Assembly (NCBI GenBank): GCA_964397015.1
Contig: CAYNHL010000044.1
Location: forward strand, 1-25,924
Reading direction: 5' to 3'
Source: MADRE2 sp964397015
GTDB taxonomy: Bacteria; Desulfobacterota; Desulfobacteria; Desulfobacterales; Desulfobacteraceae
Length of the DNA stretch: 25,924 nt
Part shown: positions 8,997-16,715 of the stretch, one piece after another
How positions within the stretch are numbered: position 1 is the stretch's first letter
How the letters are laid out: each line of letters begins with the position of its first letter
Translations under genes and position numbers: made by a program
The notes under the pieces: generated by a model
What the model was told of the DNA's origin: nothing
What the model saw: only the letters and a program-made list of their open reading frames with translations
Databases searched by the model: none

Positions 8997-11900
8997 TCAT
9001 AGTACGTCACGGGATAATTTATGAAAAACACGGGCAAATTCACTGGAACTCCAGGCCTGGGCATCGCAGCCTCTAGGAGTGTGCGGTGCATCCCCGTCCA
9101 GTATCTCGGGGATATAACCTGCAGCACCCTTGCGCATCAGGATGACGGCGCTGGAAAGCCACGCTTTTGCCGTATCACGGCTTCCCGGTCCGAACCCGGT
9201 TACCCATGCCTCACAGAAAACGGGAAAGGGCCAGCTCCAGGCGGTTCCGTTGTGATACGCCGGTTTCCGGGAACGGTCTTCATCTCCTTCATATCGGCCG
9301 GCATAGGGGTGATATGGGTCATTCAACAGTTCCCCGTCAAGTTCCACCGGCAGAGGAACGGTTAAGGCACGGTTGGAAAGACTTCGTATACCGCCGGGTA
9401 CCAGGAGTGTCATGCAGGTCTCCAGGCAGGTCGTGATTATCTGCCGGTCCCGGATCACTTCCAGGGTTACAAGGAAAAGCTGGTTGGGGCGCATGGCATC
9501 GTCTCTTACCGCACTGGCAGCCCCTGCAGGCCCCTCACAGTGAAGGCAGTCTGAAAAGTATCCCAGGGACCTGTCATAATAATATTCCAGGATCGCTTCT
9601 TGAACCTGCAAGGCTTTTTTCTGCCAGTTTGGCATCGCCTCAGGGGTATCGATCCTCGAGAAAAAATCCAGGGCATAATGCCACAGGGCCTGTATCTCAA
9701 CCGGATATCCCTGTCTGGGAGTTCCGGCCGGAAAATTTGTATCCATCCAGGTAAAATGGGACGGGCTGTACAAAAGGCCGGTTCCAGGATCGGCCACAAC
9801 ACCGGTGGGCGTTGAATGAATCATGGAATGACCCATGGAGAGAAGAATCCGGCGTATGGTCCTGCCGCCGATATCTTGATCCAGGAATCCATCATGTCCC
9901 TGCCGGTCGACCAGATCCCGCACACAGGCGATGAACCACAGCGGTGCATCCGAGGTTTCCCGGTTGGTGGCATCCGGTCCGCAGATCATGTTGGGAAGTG
10001 TGCCGCTGTCTTCAAACCGGGCAAACAACCTCAATATCGATTCTGCATCATCAAACCTTTCAAGCTCGATAAGGCTCCTGGTAAAAATCAGGCTGTCCCT
10101 GCCCCAGTCAAGGAACCAGGGATAACCTGCCACGACACTCTTATTGTCTCCCCTTTTCACCAGAAAGGCTTCAAGGCTCCGGTACAGCGCATCCTGGAAA
10201 GGCCACTGCCTGTTCTGGCCGGGTTTCGAGATTTTCCTGATGCCTGGATCTTTATGGGTATAGGCATCTAGCACAAAGGATTCTTCTCCAAGCAGGGATG
10301 TTTTGAAATAACCGGGGCTGAAAAGATCGGATTCGGGATCAAGTCCCCTTGAAGCTTCCAGCGGCCGGTGAACCATGTAGTCCCATTCAGACTGTAAAAC
10401 AAACTGGCCCTTTGACACTTCCAGGCTAAAGCGCCTTGCCGGGTCCGGTGTAAAGACAAATCCCCTGTCATGACAGGTTACGGACTGCGGCCAATGTGTC
10501 TCGGGCCCTGAAAAAGCCTTGGTTGTTTCATGGAAACCACGGTCTTCGATATGGGGCCTTATGATTACTTGAACAGCACTTTTATCCGGCAGTGACAGCC
10601 TGGATTCCGGAAGCGACGACGGCCGTGACAGACTTAAAACACCATGGTTGCCCTTTTCTCCCAGAACAGCGTGCAGCTCTATGGCATAGTGTTTTCCTTC
10701 AGATGTGGGAACATGAAAACACCACAGGCCGCCTTTTTGATAATCAAATGTAAATGTTTCAAGACACTCCAGGGACAGCTCCACCGAATGATCCTGGTAG
10801 ACCGCCCAGATCCTGCAGCGCGACAGGAATATCCAGCGGTTTTCAGGCATGTCAGGATTGAGGTTTGCCGCCAGAAGGGCATCATACCGGCTCTCGAGTT
10901 TTCCCCACCAGGCGGCCGCCCGCATCATTCCCCCTGTCTGTGAGGTGGACAAAAGTTTTAACGAGGGATGGGTCAGAATCTCTTTTCTGGAAAAATCGGA
11001 CGACATTACAACATCCCGGCCATGGGCCAGGTATAAAAGTGATTCACAGCACACCTGGGTCCGGTCTTTTTCATCGAACACCCTGAGATCGAGACAGACG
11101 GTCCGATGCGTTCCCGGCGGGGGATCCATGGGCATGAACAGGGCAAAAAAACAGGACCGGCTCTGTAAAAAAAGACCTTCTGAATATTCCAGCGTCCTGT
11201 CATCATTGCCGGACCTGTCCGAGAGAACGGCCCTGAAGCTTTTTTTGCATTTAATCATCAGGAAAAAACCCGGGGGAACCATCACCTGCCGGTTGCGGTC
11301 TGTTTCCCAGTCAAATATGATCACCCGGCTTTCCGTGCTGTTGAATACCCGGGTATTGAGATCACGGATATAGGCAACCGGATCATCTGCAAACTTAAGG
11401 GTATGGGCGGATTCATCAAATTCTCCAAGATCCCTGTACCCGTGGAACCAGGTATGCACTCTGAGCATCACAGCCTTGAGTTTCTGGATATACACCCTCT
11501 GGGGCATGCCTTTTTGAAGAGTCAGGTGTCCGGATTTCATGATGTCGGGATCTTCGGGATCATCTGAAAGAACCATGATTTCACCAGGGGCCAGTTTCAC
11601 CTGGATACCGCCTGATTTTTGGGTCACGCGGACCTGTACGGAAGAGATCAGGTCATAAAGCTCACCGCCCATCAGGTTCACGGCTTCCGGCTGCCACGAA
11701 ACAACGCAGGAAGAGTCACAGTCCAGGTTGATCAGAATCAGTACCTGTTTACAGTACACCGGATGATGACGGAACACGATAAGGGCATTGGACCCGGATG
11801 TATCTATAAATTCGATATCCGCCCCGGAAAAGAAAGCCGGATGGATCTTCAGCAAAAGGTTGAGGCGACTGATATAATCTACCTGGTTCTTCGAATTTCC

Positions 11901-13310
11901 CCAGTTCAATGTCGTGGCTTCATGGACATCTATTTTCTGGGCGGCAAACCATTCCAGGCCGTTTGCAAAGCCGAATCCGCCGCAGACAGACAACAGGGCG
12001 CTCAGCCCTGTGCGCATCCTGGCGTAACGGTGGGATACCGCTGCAAGTCGATTGTTGTCATGAGTTTCGGCATAATGAACAAAAGATCCGTAGCGTGAGG
12101 AGTCTTCGATCACCCCGGTCAGGTATTCGGTTATCCTGTCTGATTCGTACTGCTGGAAAAGTTCTGAATAGGCCCAGTTGAAATTGGCCTGGTTCATGAT
12201 ATCGCAGGTTGTTTCATAATGCCCCCCAAGACCTTCCAGCAAAAAAAGTGTCTCGGGATATTCGAGCCTGACACGGGCTACGATGTATTCCCAGGCCTCT
12301 TTTGGAATCATGTATCCGGCATCACACCTGAAGCCGTCCACCCCGCGCCTGCACCACAGGATAAAGATATTGGCCATGTACTGCCACAATTCTTTTTTTG
12401 TGTAATCCAGCCTTGTAAGGTCAGCCCATACAACACCCCAGGCACCGGGCTGTTCAATTTTACCGTCTTCACTCCTGACCAGCCATTCCGGGTGGCTTTC
12501 ATGGATGGAGGCGGCCCAGCCGGTATGGTTGATGGCCATGTCCAGAAACAGGTATCCGTTATAGAAATGAACCATGTCCGCCAGTTCCATGAACTGTTCC
12601 AGCGGGGTTGCGGCAGGATCGAACCTTGCCAGCGCGGGATCGACGTCCGTAAAGTTCAAGGCGGCGTAGGGGCTGCCAAAACGCCCCATGCGGGCATATG
12701 TTGTGGGAGTGGGATGGATCGGAAGCAGATGGAGTATCCGGCAGCCCAGCTTTGTGAAAATAAAATGGATTTCCTGTTTCAAATCCCTGAATTTACCTGA
12801 TTCTGGAATAACTGTATAACCCTTGTCATCGAGCTTGCGCACCATTGCAGAACACTCAGGACCCTCGGCTGATAAAGTCTTTGATTTGCCGAACTGGCGG
12901 ACAAAGGCATTGTAGATAATATTGGCACAGCATGTACCGGCCGGCTCGACATTGAGGATGGAATTCTCTCCGCAGGGCCAGACCGGGGTGCCGGTTTTTT
13001 GGGGCAGAAAAAAACATTTTGCCTGGAAATGACCGGTTTCATAAAGGGGAAGCACGATCTCGAACCTGGTGCTGTTCATGGGGCGCATCTTTATGTCGTA
13101 CCATCCCTCATCCAGTTTGATGTCATCATGTTCCACCCTGGCCAGGATTTCCCGCCGGGAGACAGCCGCCCGTCCCAGGTTGGTCCTGATAAAGGCACTG
13201 CCCTCATGGGGCAGCGACAATGTCAGGATGAACCGGACACAATCTCCGCAAAAATAGACACTTGTATTCCCCGGTGCCGGGGTTTGACAGACAGTCGGCA
13301 GTTGGGCCAT
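8997..13310 (-). CDS. Bifunctional glycogen debranching enzyme: GH13 domain fused to GH133 (GDE_C) domain
   Basis: Probable two-activity debranching enzyme: a 4-alpha-glucanotransferase or amylase-like half and an amylo-alpha-1,6-glucosidase half. The 1437 residues begin with a beta-rich segment. A GH13 barrel at about 130-560 follows, with complete catalytic motifs: LDMAINHTG at 256-264, GFRCDAG with nucleophile D330, LLEG with E359, and ETHDNN with D418. Residues 560-1030 are mainly beta-rich with no family I recognise. The C-terminal (alpha/alpha)-type GDE_C domain at about 1030-1430 shows FLDWGRDSLIF near 1066-1076, TLPNMI, TWMDTN near 1187 and YHNGTAWSWP near 1352. The fusion parallels the eukaryotic bifunctional debranching enzyme (AGL). 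The start ATG has AAGGAT about 8 bases upstream. The gene lies between the HIT gene and glgP. The exact specificity of the GH13 half is uncertain. Confidence 0.88.
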   Translation of the reverse strand: MAQLPTVCQTPAPGNTSVYFCGDCVRFILTLSLPHEGSAFIRTNLGRAAVSRREILARVEHDDIKLDEGWYDIKMRPMNSTRFEIVLPLYETGHFQAKCFFLPQKTGTPVWPCGENSILNVEPAGTCCANIIYNAFVRQFGKSKTLSAEGPECSAMVRKLDDKGYTVIPESGKFRDLKQEIHFIFTKLGCRILHLLPIHPTPTTYARMGRFGSPYAALNFTDVDPALARFDPAATPLEQFMELADMVHFYNGYLFLDMAINHTGWAASIHESHPEWLVRSEDGKIEQPGAWGVVWADLTRLDYTKKELWQYMANIFILWCRRGVDGFRCDAGYMIPKEAWEYIVARVRLEYPETLFLLEGLGGHYETTCDIMNQANFNWAYSELFQQYESDRITEYLTGVIEDSSRYGSFVHYAETHDNNRLAAVSHRYARMRTGLSALLSVCGGFGFANGLEWFAAQKIDVHEATTLNWGNSKNQVDYISRLNLLLKIHPAFFSGADIEFIDTSGSNALIVFRHHPVYCKQVLILINLDCDSSCVVSWQPEAVNLMGGELYDLISSVQVRVTQKSGGIQVKLAPGEIMVLSDDPEDPDIMKSGHLTLQKGMPQRVYIQKLKAVMLRVHTWFHGYRDLGEFDESAHTLKFADDPVAYIRDLNTRVFNSTESRVIIFDWETDRNRQVMVPPGFFLMIKCKKSFRAVLSDRSGNDDRTLEYSEGLFLQSRSCFFALFMPMDPPPGTHRTVCLDLRVFDEKDRTQVCCESLLYLAHGRDVVMSSDFSRKEILTHPSLKLLSTSQTGGMMRAAAWWGKLESRYDALLAANLNPDMPENRWIFLSRCRIWAVYQDHSVELSLECLETFTFDYQKGGLWCFHVPTSEGKHYAIELHAVLGEKGNHGVLSLSRPSSLPESRLSLPDKSAVQVIIRPHIEDRGFHETTKAFSGPETHWPQSVTCHDRGFVFTPDPARRFSLEVSKGQFVLQSEWDYMVHRPLEASRGLDPESDLFSPGYFKTSLLGEESFVLDAYTHKDPGIRKISKPGQNRQWPFQDALYRSLEAFLVKRGDNKSVVAGYPWFLDWGRDSLIFTRSLIELERFDDAESILRLFARFEDSGTLPNMICGPDATNRETSDAPLWFIACVRDLVDRQGHDGFLDQDIGGRTIRRILLSMGHSMIHSTPTGVVADPGTGLLYSPSHFTWMDTNFPAGTPRQGYPVEIQALWHYALDFFSRIDTPEAMPNWQKKALQVQEAILEYYYDRSLGYFSDCLHCEGPAGAASAVRDDAMRPNQLFLVTLEVIRDRQIITTCLETCMTLLVPGGIRSLSNRALTVPLPVELDGELLNDPYHPYAGRYEGDEDRSRKPAYHNGTAWSWPFPVFCEAWVTGFGPGSRDTAKAWLSSAVILMRKGAAGYIPEILDGDAPHTPRGCDAQAWSSSEFARVFHKLSRDVL

Positions 13311-13337
13311 CAGTATATCCTTAAGAATGAAACTATT

Positions 13338-13676
13338 TTATGAACGATGTTTCCACCCGCCCATCAGGTGGAGGTGAAGGTGAAAAATAATCTGGCCGCC
13401 GCCCTTTTCCACATTGAACAGCAGCTTGTATCCTGACCGGTCGATACCCTGTTCCCTGGCCATTTTCCCGGCCACTTCGAACAGCCTTGATATTATGGGC
13501 CTGTCCTGCGGGGTCAGGTCGTTGACGGAACGGATATGCCTGCGGGGTACCAGGAGCAGGTGTACCGGCGCGGCCGGGTTAATGTCCTTGAACACGACAA
13601 GCTCATCGTCTTCATATATAAAATGAGTATGTTCTTTTTTTTGAACAATACGGCAAAACAGGCAGTCTTCGTGCAT
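13338..13676 (-). CDS. HIT family (HINT-like) nucleotide hydrolase
   Basis: Small histidine-triad protein, 112 residues, expected to hydrolyse nucleoside phosphoramidates or adenylylated compounds in the cytoplasm. The triad is the run HLHLHLMGG, with H99, H101 and H103. By family analogy H101, the middle one, is the nucleophile. The N-terminus has a C-x2-C pair (C5, C8), seen in zinc-containing bacterial HIT proteins. The frame opens two codons earlier at a TTG (13682). I chose the ATG at 13676 because AGAGGT lies just upstream and the TTG overlaps that ribosome site. HIT proteins often sit beside enzymes that form AMP adducts, and an E1-like adenylating enzyme is encoded two genes upstream here. 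The link between them is an inference. Confidence 0.92.
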   Translation of the reverse strand: MHEDCLFCRIVQKKEHTHFIYEDDELVVFKDINPAAPVHLLLVPRRHIRSVNDLTPQDRPIISRLFEVAGKMAREQGIDRSGYKLLFNVEKGGGQIIFHLHLHLMGGWKHRS

Positions 13677-13692
13677 TTTCAACCTCTTTTCA

Positions 13693-14430
13693 TCATCCGA
13701 TCCGGTCCAGTTCTTCCATCAGCCGCGTCATGGCGTGCCCGGCTCTTTCCTGTATGAACACATCGGTAATCTTGTCTGTATACCCGGATTTATACGGGTT
13801 GATTTCTATTATCCTGGCCCCGTTTTCACGGGCCATGAACGGAATCGTGTTGGCCGGCGCCACGGTTCCGGTGGTGCCGATCAGGATAAAACAGTCCGCC
13901 CGTCGTGCTTCTTCAAACGACAACGATCCTGCAGGTTCGGGGATCGGCTCCCCGAAAAAAATCACGTCCGGCTTCAACATGCCTCCACAGTGGCTGCAAA
14001 AGGGAGGGAGCACAGAAAGGTCTACGGTCTCTACGCCACAGGTCCGGTAACATTCGAGGCAGACCATTTTTTTCAAGGATCCGTGAAATTCATGAACCAC
14101 CCGGCTGCCGGCATCAGAATGAAGATTATCGACATTCTGGGTTATTATGGCATGCAGCCTGTTTTCAGCTTCCATCCGGGCCAGGGCCAGATGGGCTTTG
14201 TTGGGACTGACCCGGCCGAACAGATCATAAAAAATCGTGCGGACCGCTTCCCAGGATTCTGCCGGGTGCTTGTTAAAATACCGGATATCAAATGTCTCGG
14301 GATCGTATTTGTTCCACAGGCCGTTTTCTCCGCGGAACGGCGGGATCCCAGATTCCACGGAAATCCCGGCACCGGTGAAACCCACGCATCTGGCAGACTG
14401 GCAGATAATCTCACAGGCTCTTTGATACAT
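13693..14430 (-). CDS. Sir2-family NAD-dependent protein deacylase (sirtuin)
   Basis: Removes acyl groups from protein lysines, using NAD+ and giving O-acyl-ADP-ribose and nicotinamide. The 245 residues have the sirtuin NAD pocket GAGIS at 20-24 with ESGIPPFRG, TQNVDNLH at 97-104, the catalytic H116, and a structural zinc site C124-x2-C127 and C145-x2-C148. The Y-x-x-R pair that marks class III (SIRT5/CobB-like) desuccinylases is not apparent in the helix around 60-75 (FYDLFGRV). A deacetylase or other acyl preference is therefore more likely than desuccinylation. A strong AAGGAGG site lies 11 bases before the ATG. It lies directly upstream of the HIT and glycogen genes, so targets could include the operon's own enzymes, but nothing in the sequence proves this. 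Confidence 0.93.
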   Translation of the reverse strand: MYQRACEIICQSARCVGFTGAGISVESGIPPFRGENGLWNKYDPETFDIRYFNKHPAESWEAVRTIFYDLFGRVSPNKAHLALARMEAENRLHAIITQNVDNLHSDAGSRVVHEFHGSLKKMVCLECYRTCGVETVDLSVLPPFCSHCGGMLKPDVIFFGEPIPEPAGSLSFEEARRADCFILIGTTGTVAPANTIPFMARENGARIIEINPYKSGYTDKITDVFIQERAGHAMTRLMEELDRIG

Positions 14431-14460
14431 GGATATAATTCCCTCCTTATGTATGCAATC

Positions 14461-15180
14461 CTATACCAGGTCTATGGTTTCAAAACGGTTTGAGGCCAGA
14501 TCGACAAGCAGCAGCTTGTTTTGAAGGACTCCGGGTTTTTTGGTCAAAACTTTCACGGCCTCGGACACCTGGATGGCACTGATCAGAACCGCGCAGAAAG
14601 AGAGGTTGCCTGTCTCGGTTTCAATGCCCCTGGAGGTGTCGCGGCTTTTTTCAGAATAAATTCTCTCGAATCCCGGGTCTCCTGGAAAAATGACTGTCAC
14701 CTGTCCGGCAACTCCTGCAATGGCGCCGGAAACCAGTGGAATGGACAATTCGCAGGCGGCTTTTTGGAGGATGAACCGTGATTTGATGGTATCAAGGCAG
14801 TCCATGACAATGTCGACTCCCGAAATCAGCTCCCGGATATTGGATTCATCCATGAAAACCTCGTGGCATTTGCATGTGACCGTGGAATTGACTGCAGCGA
14901 CCCGTGCTCCGGCGGCATCGACTTTCGGGGTGTCGACCAGGTGTTCCTGGCTGAGCAGCTGCCGGTTCAGGTTGCTTTTATCAAAACGGTCTCCGTCCAC
15001 CAGCACCAGGTGGCCGACACCAGTGCGTGCCAGCATTTCACACACTCCGCCGCCAAGGCCCCCAAGGCCGATTATGGCCACACGGGATCTGCCAAGCGCC
15101 TGCTGATCCTTTTTTGACAGGGTGTTGAAATTCCTGATATAGCGTTCATCCATTTCTCTGCCTATGGATTTGCCTGTCAT
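14461..15180 (-). CDS. HesA/MoeB/ThiF family E1-like adenylating enzyme
   Basis: Expected to adenylate the C-terminal glycine of a small ubiquitin-like sulfur carrier, using ATP. The 239 residues show the nucleotide loop GLGGLGG at 38-44, DGDRFDKSNLNRQ at 62-74 with the ATP-binding Asp and Arg, K86, and DCLD at 127-130 followed by R135. The two C-x2-C zinc pairs of MoeB and ThiF are absent: the only late cysteine is C196. This places it nearer HesA or TcdA-type E1 proteins. It starts immediately after the stop of the sulfur-carrier gene (TGA-ATG), so the two are almost certainly co-translated and act together. Likely roles are pterin-cofactor (Mo/W), thiamine or another thiolation route. The partner enzyme is not visible here. 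Confidence 0.9.
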   Translation of the reverse strand: MTGKSIGREMDERYIRNFNTLSKKDQQALGRSRVAIIGLGGLGGGVCEMLARTGVGHLVLVDGDRFDKSNLNRQLLSQEHLVDTPKVDAAGARVAAVNSTVTCKCHEVFMDESNIRELISGVDIVMDCLDTIKSRFILQKAACELSIPLVSGAIAGVAGQVTVIFPGDPGFERIYSEKSRDTSRGIETETGNLSFCAVLISAIQVSEAVKVLTKKPGVLQNKLLLVDLASNRFETIDLV

Positions 15181-15411
15181 TCATCCACCCCCCACAGGCG
15201 GAAAAAGTCCGAGCCGGTCGTTGTTTTTCAGCTTGTAGTCCAGCGGCTGTATTTTTCCGTTGACAAAGACCAGTTTTACCTGGTCCACGGGAATATCGAG
15301 GTCACGGATCAATGATGCAATATCTGTCCCTTCTTCCACGGCATAGTCGTCATGGTGCTCAGGCAGACGGGAAGACAATGTGGCGAACAGGTTCAGATTA
15401 ATCTTTATCAT
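15181..15411 (-). CDS. MoaD/ThiS-like sulfur carrier protein
   Basis: A 76-residue beta-grasp protein that ends in PPVGGG. The terminal glycines are the site adenylated and then thiocarboxylated by an E1-like partner. The line LVFVNGKIQPLDYKL and the ending RLGLFPPVGGG fit the MoaD/ThiS family. It is the first gene of the minus-strand operon and directly precedes the HesA-like gene with no gap. No clear Shine-Dalgarno sequence precedes the ATG. MoaD/HesA pairs of this kind are known beside tungsten aldehyde oxidoreductase genes in anaerobes, but no such enzyme is present in this window. Whether it serves a pterin cofactor, thiamine or another sulfur transfer is open. Confidence 0.88.
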   Translation of the reverse strand: MIKINLNLFATLSSRLPEHHDDYAVEEGTDIASLIRDLDIPVDQVKLVFVNGKIQPLDYKLKNNDRLGLFPPVGGG

Positions 15412-15440
15412 TTTGATATCGCTGCTTCTTTATGCTATGG

Positions 15441-15468
15441 TTGACAATAAAAGATTATACGGCATAAT
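15441..15468 (+). promoter_or_regulatory. Sigma70-type promoter for the 15508-18526 operon
   Basis: The -35 box is a perfect TTGACA at 15441-15446. The -10 box is CATAAT at 15463-15468, a 16-base spacing, five of six bases matching TATAAT. Transcription should start near 15475, about 33 bases before the ATG at 15508. It sits in the divergent spacer between the MoaD-like gene and the unknown 183-residue gene. A GGGGGG run at 15498-15503 gives the ribosome site. Confidence 0.65.
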
Positions 15469-15507
15469 TAACTTTTTTTCCACCCAATTTCAATAAACGG
15501 GGGGTAC

Positions 15508-16059
15508 ATGAATTCAACCACGGACAGCAACCGTCCGGTACAGCAGATGGCAAAGGATCTTTCAACCTTTGCCATTGACAGGACGGATCTTAAAACACTT
15601 GTAAACAGTATTCCCGAAGAAACCGACCTGAACCGTAACACCATTGAATATGAATTGTCCATATTAAAAATTCTGTCCACAGGATGGGCAATTTCATTTT
15701 ACCTTCCTGCAAGCGATCCAAAGAAGGCAGAACTTGCCAATAGTTACTGGACCCACATAAGGGATATCTCACACCAGATTTCAACCCTGGCACAGACCAC
15801 CACCGGCCATGAGATCGATTACTTTGACATTCTCAAGCAGCGGCTGGACAACTACATGCAGGTGATGAAAAAACACACTGAAACAAAATCAGACCCTGCA
15901 GCGGTCATGGGCCCGGCCTTTGCCAGCGCCTGCAGTCATCCGGACGATGCAGTCGTGATTCTTATCGGAACAAAAATGTTTTCGTTGACCATGGGGGCGG
16001 TCAAGACATATATTGATGCAAGCAGACCTGAAACCGGGTCCTCAAAAACCATCAACTGA
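15508..16059 (+). CDS. Conserved-looking protein of unknown function
   Basis: I do not recognise this 183-residue protein. It looks soluble and mainly helical. The middle part (about 45-105: YELSILKILSTGWAISFYLP, then ANSYWTHIRDISHQIS) and the stretch LKQRLDNYMQVMKKH suggest long amphipathic helices. A moderately hydrophobic segment at about 150-166 is too weak to call a membrane helix. There is no signal peptide. It is the first gene behind the strong promoter at 15441-15468. The lipoprotein gene follows after 13 bases, then a response regulator and a rhomboid protease, so it may take part in a cell-envelope or signalling task with them. Confidence 0.8.
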   Translation: MNSTTDSNRPVQQMAKDLSTFAIDRTDLKTLVNSIPEETDLNRNTIEYELSILKILSTGWAISFYLPASDPKKAELANSYWTHIRDISHQISTLAQTTTGHEIDYFDILKQRLDNYMQVMKKHTETKSDPAAVMGPAFASACSHPDDAVVILIGTKMFSLTMGAVKTYIDASRPETGSSKTIN

Positions 16060-16072
16060 GAGGAGGTTGCCG

Positions 16073-16693
16073 ATGAAACCAAGTGGACATGCAGTCATGA
16101 AATACCTGCTGTCAATTATCCTGCTCATCACATCAGCCGGGTGCGCAACCCCGGGCCAAAAATTCATCAACCTGGAATACTCATCCGATAAAGCCATGGA
16201 AAAACAAGGTGTCGTGGGTATAGCCTCCCTCGAGGACGCAAGGGAGAACGAAGGCCCGGGATATATCGGACACCGCATCCTTCTTGACAAGAGCCAGGAA
16301 ACCTTTTTCGTACCGGGATTCAACCTTGCAGATACCCTGACCCGTGTGGTCACACAATATGTCGGCAGCCGCGGGTACGACACCCTCCCTGTCTCCTTTG
16401 AGCCTACACCCGAGGGAGTACAAAAAACACCGGCAGAAATGACATATCTTCTGACAGGAACAATCAACGCCTTTGAATGCGCGGCAAAGAAAAAGGCGGG
16501 CCGGACGACAATAAACATTGAAATGGACCTGTCCTTTGTCCTTGCGGATAAATCCAGCGGGGTGATCAAAACCATACCGGTTGCCCTTGAAACAGAAAAA
16601 ATCGTGATGACATTTGATCTTGAAACAGTTGAAGAAATGATGAACCAGGCTCTGGCCGAAGTGCTCGAAAAAGCTTTGCCCTTTGCCGAATAA
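16073..16693 (+). CDS. Putative lipoprotein, YajG-like
   Basis: A 206-residue exported lipoprotein. The start at 16073 is fixed by AGGAGG at 16061-16066, six bases upstream; the frame is open further 5' to 16013 but overlaps the previous gene. A hydrophobic signal segment (10-20) ends in SAGC, with C24 as the lipidated cysteine. The mature part reads as alternating beta strands and helices, including VVGIASLEDARENE, FNLADTLTRVV and YLLTGTINAFE. This pattern recalls the YajG or curli-CsgG-like small lipoproteins, but the match is by impression only. It sits between an unknown gene and a REC-HD-GYP regulator. Nothing shows its partner. Confidence 0.8.
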   Translation: MKPSGHAVMKYLLSIILLITSAGCATPGQKFINLEYSSDKAMEKQGVVGIASLEDARENEGPGYIGHRILLDKSQETFFVPGFNLADTLTRVVTQYVGSRGYDTLPVSFEPTPEGVQKTPAEMTYLLTGTINAFECAAKKKAGRTTINIEMDLSFVLADKSSGVIKTIPVALETEKIVMTFDLETVEEMMNQALAEVLEKALPFAE

Positions 16694-16715
16694 TCTATAA
16701 GGACCGGGAAAAAAC

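Noticed and set aside
15454..15459. TATAAT on the minus strand that could be the -10 box of the nine-gene operon
   Set aside because: The -10 hexamer is perfect, but no -35 element lies at 15-19 bases upstream. The nearest TTGGGT is about 22 bases away. A promoter must exist near here, but I cannot place it.
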